From NCBI GenBank assembly GCA_951812975.1, contig CATOTC010000001.1, positions 372,001 to 436,000 on the forward strand: a DNA stretch of 64,000 nt, read 5' to 3'. The DNA comes from an uncultured Acidimicrobiales bacterium. GTDB taxonomy: Bacteria > Actinomycetota > Acidimicrobiia > Acidimicrobiales > Aldehydirespiratoraceae. A model generated the notes under the pieces. The model saw nothing but the letters and a program-made list of their open reading frames with translations, searched no databases and was not told the origin of the DNA. The position numbers and the translations under genes were made by a program. Shown here in pieces: positions 34,002 to 41,793 of the stretch (within the stretch, counting starts at the first letter, position 1; every line of letters begins with the position of its first letter).

Positions 34002-34215
34002 GCCGCGCCACGTTCCGATTCTCTTCGCCTGCACCGTTGCCGTTGCCGAAGTGGACATCGTCGATGAGGGTCGGGTCGAGGTCTGGAGTCCGCTCCATCA
34101 GCGACGAGATTGTTGCTGCGGCCATGTCGTCGGGTCGGACATGAGCCAACGCCCCAGCGATCTTTCCGACGGGAGTTCTTACGGCGTCGATGACGTAGAC
34201 CTCAGATGTGCTCAT
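34002..34215 (-). pseudogene. Truncated 3-oxoadipyl-CoA thiolase (pcaF/paaJ-like), N-terminal 71 residues only
   Basis: From ATG 34215, behind a GGGGGG ribosome-binding site, the frame reads VYVIDAVRTPVGKIAGALA, VRPDDMAA and GNGNGAGEENRNVARL, the start of a PcaF/PaaJ thiolase. Homology then stops; the frame continues for 55 unrelated residues to 33835. The catalytic Cys near residue 90 and the whole C-terminal domain are gone, so this copy cannot be a thiolase. The AGE(E/D)NRNVAR block is specific for 3-oxoadipyl-CoA thiolases, which helps identify the pathway. The break lies 160 bases before psuG. Confidence 0.85.
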
Positions 34216-34261
34216 TGCCCCCCGCCCGTGAACAGCTTCGCGACACAGATGGGCGGCGTCC

Positions 34262-35575
34262 TCACCGGAGGCTCCCGAGCGCTCCATCGACCGCCACAAT
34301 CAGTTGCTCGACCTCGCGTTCGCGCATGGGAGTTGAGATCGATCCCATGCACGAGTAGACGAGAAGGATGCCCTGGCCCAAGAGAGCGTCGAAGAAAACC
34401 CTGAGGCGTTCGCTGGCGTCTGGGGATGGGAAGCTGTCGCGGTAGTTCCTTGGCGCGTCGGCCTGCAAGTGGATCCTGAACAGCGACCCAGCACCGGTCA
34501 CGCTCGCGTTGTAGCCCCTTGAGCGGATGACTGCCCGCAGGCCTTCGATCGCGAGGCGGCCGAGGTAGTTGACCCGTTCGATCTCGTCGTGGTCGAACAG
34601 AGTCATGGCAGTCAGACCGGCGGTCATTGTGATGGGGTTGGCGGAAAACGTGCCTGAGTACGGCAGGAGATAGTTGTCGCCGTGGGGGTTCATGATGTCC
34701 ATGACATCGCGCCGGCCCGCAATCGCTCCGACAGGGAACCCACCACCGATGATTTTCCCCATCGCCGTGATGTCCGGGGTGAGTTTGTAGCGCTGCTGCG
34801 CCCCGCCGTAGGCCGTGCGAAACGTTATGACTTCATCGCACAACATCAGTGCTCCGTCGCATTTGGCCCAATGGGCGAGGGAGGCGACGAAGTCTTGATC
34901 CGCGGGGATCAAGCCCGCCCGGTGCGGCATGACATCAAGAAGCACACACGCGATTTCACCGGAGTGCCGGTCGAGGATGTCGACCGCGCGTTGGATGTCG
35001 TTGAGCGGCACCACAACAACATCATCAAGCACGGAGCGCGGGGTCCCATGAGCCACTGGGACTGACGCTGGTGCGTCGACACTGCCCCATGTTGCAGGAC
35101 TCGCCGTCTGTGACACCTCGGCGAAGTCGTACAGGCCGTGGTAGGTGCCTTCGACCTTCGCGATCTTCGACCGTCCCGTGAATGCGCGAGCGGCTTTGAG
35201 GCAACCCATGACGGCTTCAGTGCCGGAATTGACGAAGCGGAGTTGATCGAATCCAGGGTTTCGGGAGCACAGCTCCTCTGCGAAGCGCAGTTCGACTTCG
35301 GTGGTCATCGTGTACGCGGTTCCCCGCTGAAGCTGACTCGTGACGGCGGCGACGATGGCAGGGTGGGAGTGGCCGTGGATCAGCGACGCCATGTTGTTCG
35401 CGAAGTCGATCCGCTCCACACCGTCCACATCGGTGATCCGACAACCAGTCGCGTGCGCAGCATAGAGCGGCTGTGGTTTCCGGAGCACAGTATTTCGGCT
35501 AACACCGCCGGGCAGAACCCGTTTTGCGCGTTCGTGGAGCGCTTCAGATGCGGTCTGGATTCGCGTCGGCATCAT
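34262..35575 (-). CDS. Class III PLP aminotransferase, probable beta-amino-acid transaminase
   Basis: A fold-type I aminotransferase of 437 residues, related to glutamate-1-semialdehyde aminomutase. The PLP lysine is in MGKIIGGGFP (Lys274), and the ring-nitrogen Asp in LCDEVITFR (Asp247). The N-terminal LPGGVSR (Arg27) resembles the PGGxxR of beta-phenylalanine aminotransferases, whose Arg binds the carboxylate; that comparison is from memory. Its ATG overlaps the CoA-transferase B stop by four bases. Predicted job: convert the beta-amino acid made by the upstream aminomutase into a 3-oxoacid. Confidence 0.85.
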   Translation of the reverse strand: MMPTRIQTASEALHERAKRVLPGGVSRNTVLRKPQPLYAAHATGCRITDVDGVERIDFANNMASLIHGHSHPAIVAAVTSQLQRGTAYTMTTEVELRFAEELCSRNPGFDQLRFVNSGTEAVMGCLKAARAFTGRSKIAKVEGTYHGLYDFAEVSQTASPATWGSVDAPASVPVAHGTPRSVLDDVVVVPLNDIQRAVDILDRHSGEIACVLLDVMPHRAGLIPADQDFVASLAHWAKCDGALMLCDEVITFRTAYGGAQQRYKLTPDITAMGKIIGGGFPVGAIAGRRDVMDIMNPHGDNYLLPYSGTFSANPITMTAGLTAMTLFDHDEIERVNYLGRLAIEGLRAVIRSRGYNASVTGAGSLFRIHLQADAPRNYRDSFPSPDASERLRVFFDALLGQGILLVYSCMGSISTPMREREVEQLIVAVDGALGSLR

Positions 35576-36249
35576 TCGTCCTCGGTTTCGGTTCGACCGT
35601 CTACGAGTGGCGCTGCCGTTCGCTCGACTACCGCGTCGAAGGAGATTCCAGGGGAGAGTTCGACGAGCTTGAACCCTTCGTCGGTGACCTCGATGATCGC
35701 GAGATCTGTGTAGATCCGGTTGACGACACCGATGCCCGTCAGTGGATATGTGCAGGATTCCACCAGTTTCGGCTCCCCGCTGCGGGTGCAGTGGCTCGTC
35801 ATCACGTAGACGGCCCTGATTCCAGACACCAAGTCCATGGCTCCGCCGACTGCGGGAATCGCGTCCTCGTCGCCCGTGGACCAATTGGCTAGGTCGCCGT
35901 TGGATGCCACTTCGAGTGCCCCTAGGACACACAGGTCGAGATGGCCGCCCCGGATCATGGCGAAGCTGTCAGCGTGGTTGAAGTACGACGCGCCCGCGAG
36001 TGCGGTCACTTGGCGTTTTCCAGCGTTGATGAGCTCAGAGTCACCCTTCCCTGGTTCTGGCGACGGCCCCATACCCAGCAGTCCGTTCTCGGTGTGCAAG
36101 ATGATCTCGCGACCCCGGGGGATGTGTTGGGCAATCATCTCGGGCATACCGATGCCGAGGTTGACGTAGGCACCGTCCGGGATGTCTCGCGCGGCCCGTT
36201 CTGCCATTTGGTTTCGTGAGAGTCCGATGGGGGATTCTTTGTTCGTCAT
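35572..36249 (-). CDS. 3-oxoacid CoA-transferase subunit B (PcaJ-like)
   Basis: The catalytic subunit of a succinyl-CoA:3-oxoacid CoA-transferase, 225 residues. The active-site glutamate is in HTENGLLGMGP (Glu54), inside the strongly conserved GAYVNLGIGMPEMIA and SFAMIRGGHLDLCVLGALEV blocks. Whole-length resemblance is to PcaJ of the beta-ketoadipate pathway. It overlaps subunit A by four bases upstream and the aminotransferase by four bases downstream, so the three are one translational unit. Confidence 0.92.
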   Translation of the reverse strand: MTNKESPIGLSRNQMAERAARDIPDGAYVNLGIGMPEMIAQHIPRGREIILHTENGLLGMGPSPEPGKGDSELINAGKRQVTALAGASYFNHADSFAMIRGGHLDLCVLGALEVASNGDLANWSTGDEDAIPAVGGAMDLVSGIRAVYVMTSHCTRSGEPKLVESCTYPLTGIGVVNRIYTDLAIIEVTDEGFKLVELSPGISFDAVVERTAAPLVDGRTETEDE

Positions 36250-36956
36250 GGGTAGATCATCCCACTCTCGACCAGAGCGGATTCATGCGCCGGTGTTGCG
36301 ACGGGGACCACGCTGTTGACGAAGATGCCTGGTGTGACCACACATTCGGGATCGAGAGCGCCCGGTGACGCTACGATTTCTGCTTGCACGACGGTGGTCT
36401 TGGCGGCCGTCGCCATAATCGGTGCGAAGTTGCGAGCCGTCTTGTTGTATATGAGATTGCCGTGCCAGTCGGCGATGCGCGCCTTGATCAGCGCCACGTC
36501 AGCAGTCAGGCCCTGTTCGAGGACGTACGTTCTTCCGTTGAAGTCGCGGCGCTCTTTGCCAACTTCAAGGTCCGTTCCCACTGCGGTTGGGGTATAGAAG
36601 GCTGCAATCCCGGCGCCTCCCGCCCGTATTCGTTCGGCGAGGGTTCCCTGTGGAACGAGTTCGAGCTTTATCTTCCCGGCGCGGTAGAGGTCCGGGAAGA
36701 CCGTGGAGTTCGCGCTGCGCGGGTATGAGCAGATCATCTTGTCGACCTGACCGTTCTTGATGAGCGCTGCAAGACCGACCTCGCCGCTGCCGGTGTTGTT
36801 GTTGACCACGGTCAAGCCGCGGGCACCCGTGTCGACCAGTGCGTGTATCAGTTCGATTGGGCTGCCGGCTTCCCCGAACCCTCCGATCATTACTGTGTCG
36901 CAGTCTCGTACGGTTCTCACGGCCTCAAACGGGCTGGCGACTCGCTTGTCGATCAT
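36246..36956 (-). CDS. 3-oxoacid CoA-transferase subunit A (PcaI-like)
   Basis: The CoA-binding subunit, 236 residues. VMIGGFGEAGSPIELIHAL and the NNNTGSGEVGLAALI region form the CoA site; LVPQGTLAERIRAGGAGI and YNKTARNFAPIMATAAK are the other conserved blocks, closest to PcaI. Together with subunit B it would transfer CoA from succinyl-CoA to a 3-oxoacid such as 3-oxoadipate. It starts eight bases after the aminomutase stop codon. Confidence 0.92.
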   Translation of the reverse strand: MIDKRVASPFEAVRTVRDCDTVMIGGFGEAGSPIELIHALVDTGARGLTVVNNNTGSGEVGLAALIKNGQVDKMICSYPRSANSTVFPDLYRAGKIKLELVPQGTLAERIRAGGAGIAAFYTPTAVGTDLEVGKERRDFNGRTYVLEQGLTADVALIKARIADWHGNLIYNKTARNFAPIMATAAKTTVVQAEIVASPGALDPECVVTPGIFVNSVVPVATPAHESALVESGMIYP

Positions 36957-36964
36957 TTGACCGG

Positions 36965-38404
36965 TCAGACCGACAAGGCGGCAGGTGTCTTGATTCGAGC
37001 TGCCTGGACACGGCTGTACTCGAAAAGGCCAGCTTCATCGAAGAGGACGCGATCTTCGTAGTCGTCGAACCAGATTGCGTCAGGATTGCGTCCCACAATG
37101 CACACTTTTCCGCGGTCGGGAGCGTCAGCGGCGTTGCGCAGGATCTTGAAGATCACGACACCGTTTTCCGATCCGGCGAGACCCGGGATCGGCTCGTTTG
37201 TGACCGCGGCGACTTCAGTCTTGCCCTTGTAGTGGGTGATCGACAAACGGGCGTGGGTCTCAACCCCGGAGAGCCCCTTCTGGGAGTCGTTGAGTATGTG
37301 CCACGCGGTCTCGATCGGTACGTTGAATGCTCGATACGCGATGATGTCGCGGCCGCAGAAGAAGTAGTGGTTCTCGATTCCGACTCGTTTCAGCGTGCGT
37401 TGCAGAATCCGCAGAGCCTCAGCGTCGTCGTTCACGCCCTTAATGATCGGGGATTGATTCTCGACGCTGATCCAACCGCGCGACACGACCGCGTCCACTG
37501 CCCGTTGGACGCTTGCATTCCAGACGTAGAAGCCGTTGCCGTCTTCGATGTAGTAACCATCCGCGTTCTTGGCGAGCAGTTCGTCGGGATGGTTGAAATG
37601 TGTCATAAGGCGGAACCCCACGTCGGGGTACACCTCATGGAACCGGTCCAGCATCGACAAGAACGTGTCGTCAAACCGGTCCGGATAGAACGCGAGCTCC
37701 TTAGTGCCGAGCCGGATTGCTTCGACCCCAGACTCAGCCAAGGCAGTAAACCATGCAGCCAGCTTCCCGTTGGGCAGAACCATCGGATCGCCGCCCGAAA
37801 GGAGGATCTCTCGAAGCTTCTCGCGCCCCGTGTCTGGATGGACGCCACCGTTCCGTTGAACCGCCGCATTGTGCGCTCGGATGTAGTCGGAGATCTCCTT
37901 TACTTGCGCGAGACCTTTCTTCTCGACCGTTCCGTCCTGGCGTTCAATGTCTTTGCGGGCGATGAGCTCTTCGCGATAACAGAATCGGCAATGCGCCGAG
38001 CATGTGGAGATCACATACATGAGACCCATCTCGTACTTGTGGAGCAGCCCCTCTACCGGGCTGTAGTCCATCTGGTAACCAGGGTCCTCAGAGCCTTGGA
38101 GATTCAGGGTCTCATCCGGTGAGGCCTTTACCAGGTTCTGCAACGCCGGACTGTGTTTCGCCATCTCGAAATAGTGCCGAGTGATCTTGACGGGCATGCG
38201 AGTTTCGATATCGCGTTCGGTTCCGCGAATCTGGATCAGCTGTTCAAGTTCGCCCTCGCTGTAGAAGTCGGCCATGTCGTCTGGCGCAGTGCCGTTGATG
38301 AACGGGTCGAGGCCGTTCAGGATTTGGCGGTCATACCGAGGATTCTCAACGCCCTCGAGCACAAGCTGCTCCCGTTCGGTTGGCACATACTTCGGTCGGC
38401 TCAT
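36965..38404 (-). CDS. Radical-SAM/PLP 2,3-aminomutase (KamA family), probably for an acidic amino acid
   Basis: A 479-residue radical-SAM enzyme that moves an amino group from carbon 2 to carbon 3. The cluster motif is C135-SAH-C139-RF-C142; LLSGGDPMVL and THFNHPDEL are KamA landmarks; the PLP lysine is expected in HYKGKTEV (Lys395). Lysine 2,3-aminomutase uses two aspartates (Asp293 and Asp330 in the clostridial enzyme) to hold the substrate's side-chain amine. By ungapped comparison from memory these become Arg352 and Ser388 here, favouring a carboxylate side chain. It heads the operon; GAGG lies nine bases before ATG 38404. Confidence 0.85.
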   Translation of the reverse strand: MSRPKYVPTEREQLVLEGVENPRYDRQILNGLDPFINGTAPDDMADFYSEGELEQLIQIRGTERDIETRMPVKITRHYFEMAKHSPALQNLVKASPDETLNLQGSEDPGYQMDYSPVEGLLHKYEMGLMYVISTCSAHCRFCYREELIARKDIERQDGTVEKKGLAQVKEISDYIRAHNAAVQRNGGVHPDTGREKLREILLSGGDPMVLPNGKLAAWFTALAESGVEAIRLGTKELAFYPDRFDDTFLSMLDRFHEVYPDVGFRLMTHFNHPDELLAKNADGYYIEDGNGFYVWNASVQRAVDAVVSRGWISVENQSPIIKGVNDDAEALRILQRTLKRVGIENHYFFCGRDIIAYRAFNVPIETAWHILNDSQKGLSGVETHARLSITHYKGKTEVAAVTNEPIPGLAGSENGVVIFKILRNAADAPDRGKVCIVGRNPDAIWFDDYEDRVLFDEAGLFEYSRVQAARIKTPAALSV

Positions 38405-38472
38405 GGTGTTTAACCTCGATTACTCTGGTTCGAGCGATGGAGGGGACCCCATCGTTGGACGTTACGTCTCAC

Positions 38473-38491
38473 TTTCAATCATATATTGTAA
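38473..38491. promoter_or_regulatory. Imperfect palindrome between the aminomutase and RpiR genes
   Basis: TTTCAAT (38473-38479), CATAT, ATTGTAA (38485-38491): arms match at six of seven positions, in an AT-rich island of the divergent intergenic region. It overlaps a TATATT box eight bases before ATG 38496, so RpiR binding here could control both directions. Confidence 0.5.
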
Positions 38492-38495
38492 CAGA

Positions 38496-39365
38496 ATGTC
38501 CACAAGCGTGCTACTGGAATCTCCTATGCCACCAGCAAACATCTCTGAGGCCATCGCCGAAGCGAGCGATCGGCTCACAAATACAGAACGTCGCATCGCC
38601 GAAGCGGTTGTCGCCGAACCAACGCTCCTCGCCTTCGGGACAGTCTCCAACCTGGCGGACCATGTCGGCACCAGTCGGGCCTCGATTGTGCGGTTTGCGG
38701 CCAAGCTCGGGTTCGCGGGCTACCCGGAGCTCCAAGACACTGCCCGTTTCGGGCTCTCTCAGAGGCTCTCAAGGCCTAGAGATCGTGTCCGCGGCGATCA
38801 CGCTACGAGCGAGGGAGACCTTGAGACGCTCACAGCCTCGCTTGCACCGCTGCAAGCCGTCGTCGAGAGTGGGCTCCTCTCTGCGCTCGCGCCGCGGATC
38901 GCGAGCGCCGAGGCGGTCTGGATAGTGAGTGGCGAGACCTCCAAGGCATCCGCCCACGCGCTTCGAAGCGGGCTTGGGATCATCCGAACTCGTGTGCATC
39001 TACTCGAAGAACACTCGCTTGGCCGCGATCTTGCCGGCGCAGGACCAGCCGACATCGCACTGGTCTCCGATTTCGCCCGATACCGGCGTGCGACCCTCAT
39101 CGCCGCTCAAGCCCTACAGGCACACTCGGTACCGATCGTGGCGATCACTGACGGGCCTCTCTCGCCGCTTGCGGCTCTGGCTGACACGCTGATCGAGCTC
39201 CCGATCCCCGCCGTTGGACCATTTGACAGTTCTATCCCGTCGCTTGCACTAGCCGAACTCGTTATCGCCGAGGTGGCAAGAGTCGATCGGGCGGCCGTAC
39301 AAGAACGCATTGATCGAACCGAGGAACTCTGGGCCGTAACTGACACCTTCCTCGGCGAGCCATGA
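38496..39365 (+). CDS. MurR/RpiR-family transcriptional regulator
   Basis: A 289-residue regulator with an N-terminal HTH_6 domain (LTNTERRIAEAVVAEP, GTSRASIVRFAAKLGFAGYPELQ) and a C-terminal SIS domain (about 130-260) with SGETSKASAHALRSGLG and VPIVAITDGPLSPLAALAD. SIS domains bind phosphosugars in most RpiR proteins, but the divergent operon here is for amino-acid conversion, so the effector may differ. ATG 38496 follows TATATT by eight bases; ATG 38526 is an alternative. It is the likely regulator of the aminomutase operon. Confidence 0.85.
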   Translation: MSTSVLLESPMPPANISEAIAEASDRLTNTERRIAEAVVAEPTLLAFGTVSNLADHVGTSRASIVRFAAKLGFAGYPELQDTARFGLSQRLSRPRDRVRGDHATSEGDLETLTASLAPLQAVVESGLLSALAPRIASAEAVWIVSGETSKASAHALRSGLGIIRTRVHLLEEHSLGRDLAGAGPADIALVSDFARYRRATLIAAQALQAHSVPIVAITDGPLSPLAALADTLIELPIPAVGPFDSSIPSLALAELVIAEVARVDRAAVQERIDRTEELWAVTDTFLGEP

Positions 39366-39689
39366 AGTTGGATATCCGGCGAATCCACGTCGGCACTGGC
39401 TGTTGAATCGCCTCGATCACACATGCGAGCAGTCGAGTTCAGTCGCGCAGCTCTGGCTGATCACGATGAGCGCGTAGTTTCGTGCCGCCGACGGATCGGT
39501 GACATGGACCTGGACTCGCTATCGTTTAGACGGGGCTGATGACGTCTGCGTCACCGTTTGCCTGGTGTTCGTTTCGTGTCAGACTCCGGAGCCGGGCGGG
39601 GTACTCGTTCCATCGGGTTCATTGGCCGGTACCAACGAACAGTGAACCCAAAGGTTTGAGTCCCCGCCTAGCTACCTGGAGGGGATTGT
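39366..39689. other. Gene-free stretch between rpiR and the LIV operon end
   Basis: About 320 bases between the convergent RpiR gene and the end of the transporter operon. One open frame starts at ATG 39539 after a TAGACG box but soon runs antisense through the binding-protein gene and has no recognisable domain, so I do not call it. Nothing else is seen apart from the hairpin at 39690. Confidence 0.5.
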
Positions 39690-39708
39690 TCCGCCGGTCC
39701 TCGGCGGA
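39690..39708 (-). terminator. Hairpin after the LIV binding-protein gene
   Basis: TCCGCCG (39690-39696) and CGGCGGA (39702-39708) pair around a five-base loop, seven bases past the stop codon of the last gene of the long operon. No T-run follows on the minus strand. Confidence 0.5.
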
Positions 39709-39715
39709 GGATTGC

Positions 39716-41020
39716 TCAGCCGTCGAAGGTCGACGCAGGGTAGAACTCGACGTTCACCCATTCGCCGTCCTGGGCCTGCTGAATCGTGTAAGCGCCCGAG
39801 ACGGTGCCGGACTCGTCAAACACGAGTGGCCCGGAGGCACCCTCGTAGTTGATCGAATCACCTGCAGCCAGTGCAGCCTTGCCTTCGGCGAAGGTCGAGA
39901 CGAGCGTCCCGTCGCTGTGGGCAACCCCTCGAATCACAGAGTTGACCCCAGATCCGTCGCATTGACCCGAAGCCTCAAGCGCAAGCGCAACGAGGGTCAC
40001 CATGTCGAAGGAGTTCGGCGCGAACGGGTCACCGGCCGCGTCGTACCTCTCCTCAAAGGAGATGAATTCGGGCAGCGATGGGTCCGCGTCAGCGAACTCG
40101 ACGAAAGCGACGTCGTTGATCAACTCAGCTCCGACCGCGCCAAAGATCTCAGGCACGGCAAGATCCGCGGTGAACAGCCACTCGCCGTCGAATCCGCCCG
40201 CCACCGCTTCTTTGATGACTGTCACGCCGGATTCCTGGCCGCCCGCCAAGAAGATCGCGTCCGGATCGTTGGCCAACACGGTGGTGAGCTCAGCCTGATA
40301 GGACGGTTGACCCGGGTTGTAGACAACGAAGTCCGTGATGTCGATCCCGGAGCCTTCGACCGCGCCGCGGGCTACTTCGGCTGGGGAGATCGTGGACTCT
40401 TCGTTCTGGATCAGGAAAGCCACCGACTCATATCCGCGGCTGGACAACCACAGCCCTGAGGCTGCGCCGTCTCCGAGGTCCGACGAGACCGTGCGGTACA
40501 CGAAGTCGCCGCCTAGCTCGTTGAGAGTGATTGTGCCGGCGTAGGGCGACATGATCACAACCTCTTCACGCTTGGCAAGATCAACGAGCGCCACCATGAC
40601 CCCTGAGGTCGGACCAAGAATTGCGACTGCCCCTTCGCTCTCGATCATGTTGGTGGCTTCGCGAATGCCAGTCTCGGCGTCGCCTCCCGTGTCTGCCACG
40701 ACGGTACGAATCGTTCCGCATTGTGTGCCACCGGCAGCGTTGATCTCACCGACGCCGAACTCGATGGCATCAGCGACAATCGCGCCGAACTCACCAAGTT
40801 CACCTGTCAGCGGCACCAAGACGCCAATGGTGACTTCCCCCGCGTCAGGAGGATCCTCCTCAGCAGGCGGATCCTCCTCAGCAGGCGGATCTTCACCGTC
40901 TGGTTGTTCTTCGGGCGGATCTGTCGCAACGTCTTCGTCGTCGCCGCATGATGCGGCGATCAACGACAACGCCATAAGGGCTGCGAACAGACGCAGCCAT
41001 CTCTTTCTCTTCAGTAGCAT
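39716..41020 (-). CDS. Branched-chain-type ABC importer, substrate-binding lipoprotein (LivK-like)
   Basis: A 434-residue type I periplasmic-binding-fold lipoprotein. The signal peptide ends in LIAASC (Cys25); an acidic/proline linker with three EEDPPA-like repeats follows; the binding domain opens with VTIGVLVPLTGELGEFG and contains AILGPTSGVMVA and SPYAGTITLNE. A strong AGGAGGGG precedes ATG 41020. It is the last gene of the operon, 32 bases after livF. Despite its LIV-type fold, such proteins bind many amides, aromatics and amino acids, so the operon context suggests a substrate related to the molybdenum hydroxylase. Confidence 0.9.
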   Translation of the reverse strand: MLLKRKRWLRLFAALMALSLIAASCGDDEDVATDPPEEQPDGEDPPAEEDPPAEEDPPDAGEVTIGVLVPLTGELGEFGAIVADAIEFGVGEINAAGGTQCGTIRTVVADTGGDAETGIREATNMIESEGAVAILGPTSGVMVALVDLAKREEVVIMSPYAGTITLNELGGDFVYRTVSSDLGDGAASGLWLSSRGYESVAFLIQNEESTISPAEVARGAVEGSGIDITDFVVYNPGQPSYQAELTTVLANDPDAIFLAGGQESGVTVIKEAVAGGFDGEWLFTADLAVPEIFGAVGAELINDVAFVEFADADPSLPEFISFEERYDAAGDPFAPNSFDMVTLVALALEASGQCDGSGVNSVIRGVAHSDGTLVSTFAEGKAALAAGDSINYEGASGPLVFDESGTVSGAYTIQQAQDGEWVNVEFYPASTFDG

Positions 41021-41052
41021 TGTGATTCCCCTCCTTTAAGGGTGTTGTCTCG

Positions 41053-41793
41053 CTAGGTCGCCGGTGACTCACCGGGTTCCTCTTCCCGCTCCTCTAGGAG
41101 CAGTTCCTGAAGCCGTCCGGGCTCAAGCAACTCCGCGCTGTCGAACTCAGCGGTGCTTCGGCCGCCTTCCAGCAAGTAAGTCCTGGTGGAAGCGGCGAGA
41201 ATCTTCTCGGGGTTCTGTTCCACTACCCAGACGACCGCCATTCCCGCGACCGCGAGTTCGGAGACCCACTCGACCATCTGACCGACAAACAGCGGTGCCA
41301 GACCTGCGGTTGGTTCGTCCAGCAGCAATACCTTCGGGTCCGCGATGAGCGCCGAGCTCACGGCCAGCGTCTGTCGTTCGCCGCCCGAAAGCGTCGCAGC
41401 GCGCTGCGTCGCGCGCTCAGCGAGGATCGGGAACCGGTCAAACACACTCGCCACACGGTCTTGCGCATCCGGAAACGCCAATGAGGCGACCCGCAGGTTG
41501 TCACGGACTGTCTGCTCACGAAAGACGTTGTTCTCTTGGGGCACATACCCAATGCCGAGGCGCGAGACATCTTGAGCCAACTGGCCGCGCACTTCTTTGC
41601 CGTCTAGCCTCACCGACCCGCTCGTAGGTTGCAGGTGACCAGCGATGCTCTTCATGAGCGTGCTCTTGCCAGCACCGTTGGGGCCGAGAACAACGATGAT
41701 CTCGCCGGCGGCGACCGTCAGGTCAACGCCATGCAACACGGTCACTTTGCCGTACCCGGATTCCAGGCCCACAATCTCAAGCTGCATAGTCAT
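41053..41793 (-). CDS. Branched-chain-type ABC importer ATPase (LivF-like)
   Basis: A 246-residue ATPase with Walker A GPNGAGKSTLMKS, Q-loop VPQENNVF, signature LSGGERQTLAV and Walker B VLLLDEPTAGL. The short length and the GYGKVTVLHGVDL opening mark the LivF branch. It overlaps livG by 17 bases. An acidic tail of about 12 residues ends the protein. Confidence 0.93.
   Translation of the reverse strand: MTMQLEIVGLESGYGKVTVLHGVDLTVAAGEIIVVLGPNGAGKSTLMKSIAGHLQPTSGSVRLDGKEVRGQLAQDVSRLGIGYVPQENNVFREQTVRDNLRVASLAFPDAQDRVASVFDRFPILAERATQRAATLSGGERQTLAVSSALIADPKVLLLDEPTAGLAPLFVGQMVEWVSELAVAGMAVVWVVEQNPEKILAASTRTYLLEGGRSTAEFDSAELLEPGRLQELLLEEREEEPGESPAT

Noticed and set aside
34262-35575. Glutamate-1-semialdehyde 2,1-aminomutase (hemL) for haem synthesis
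   Set aside because: The context is a CoA-transferase/aminomutase operon with no haem genes, and the PGGVSR motif resembles beta-amino-acid transaminases.
39539-40459. A 306-codon plus-strand frame after a TAGACG box
   Set aside because: Most of it is antisense to the LivK-like gene and the product has no recognisable motif.
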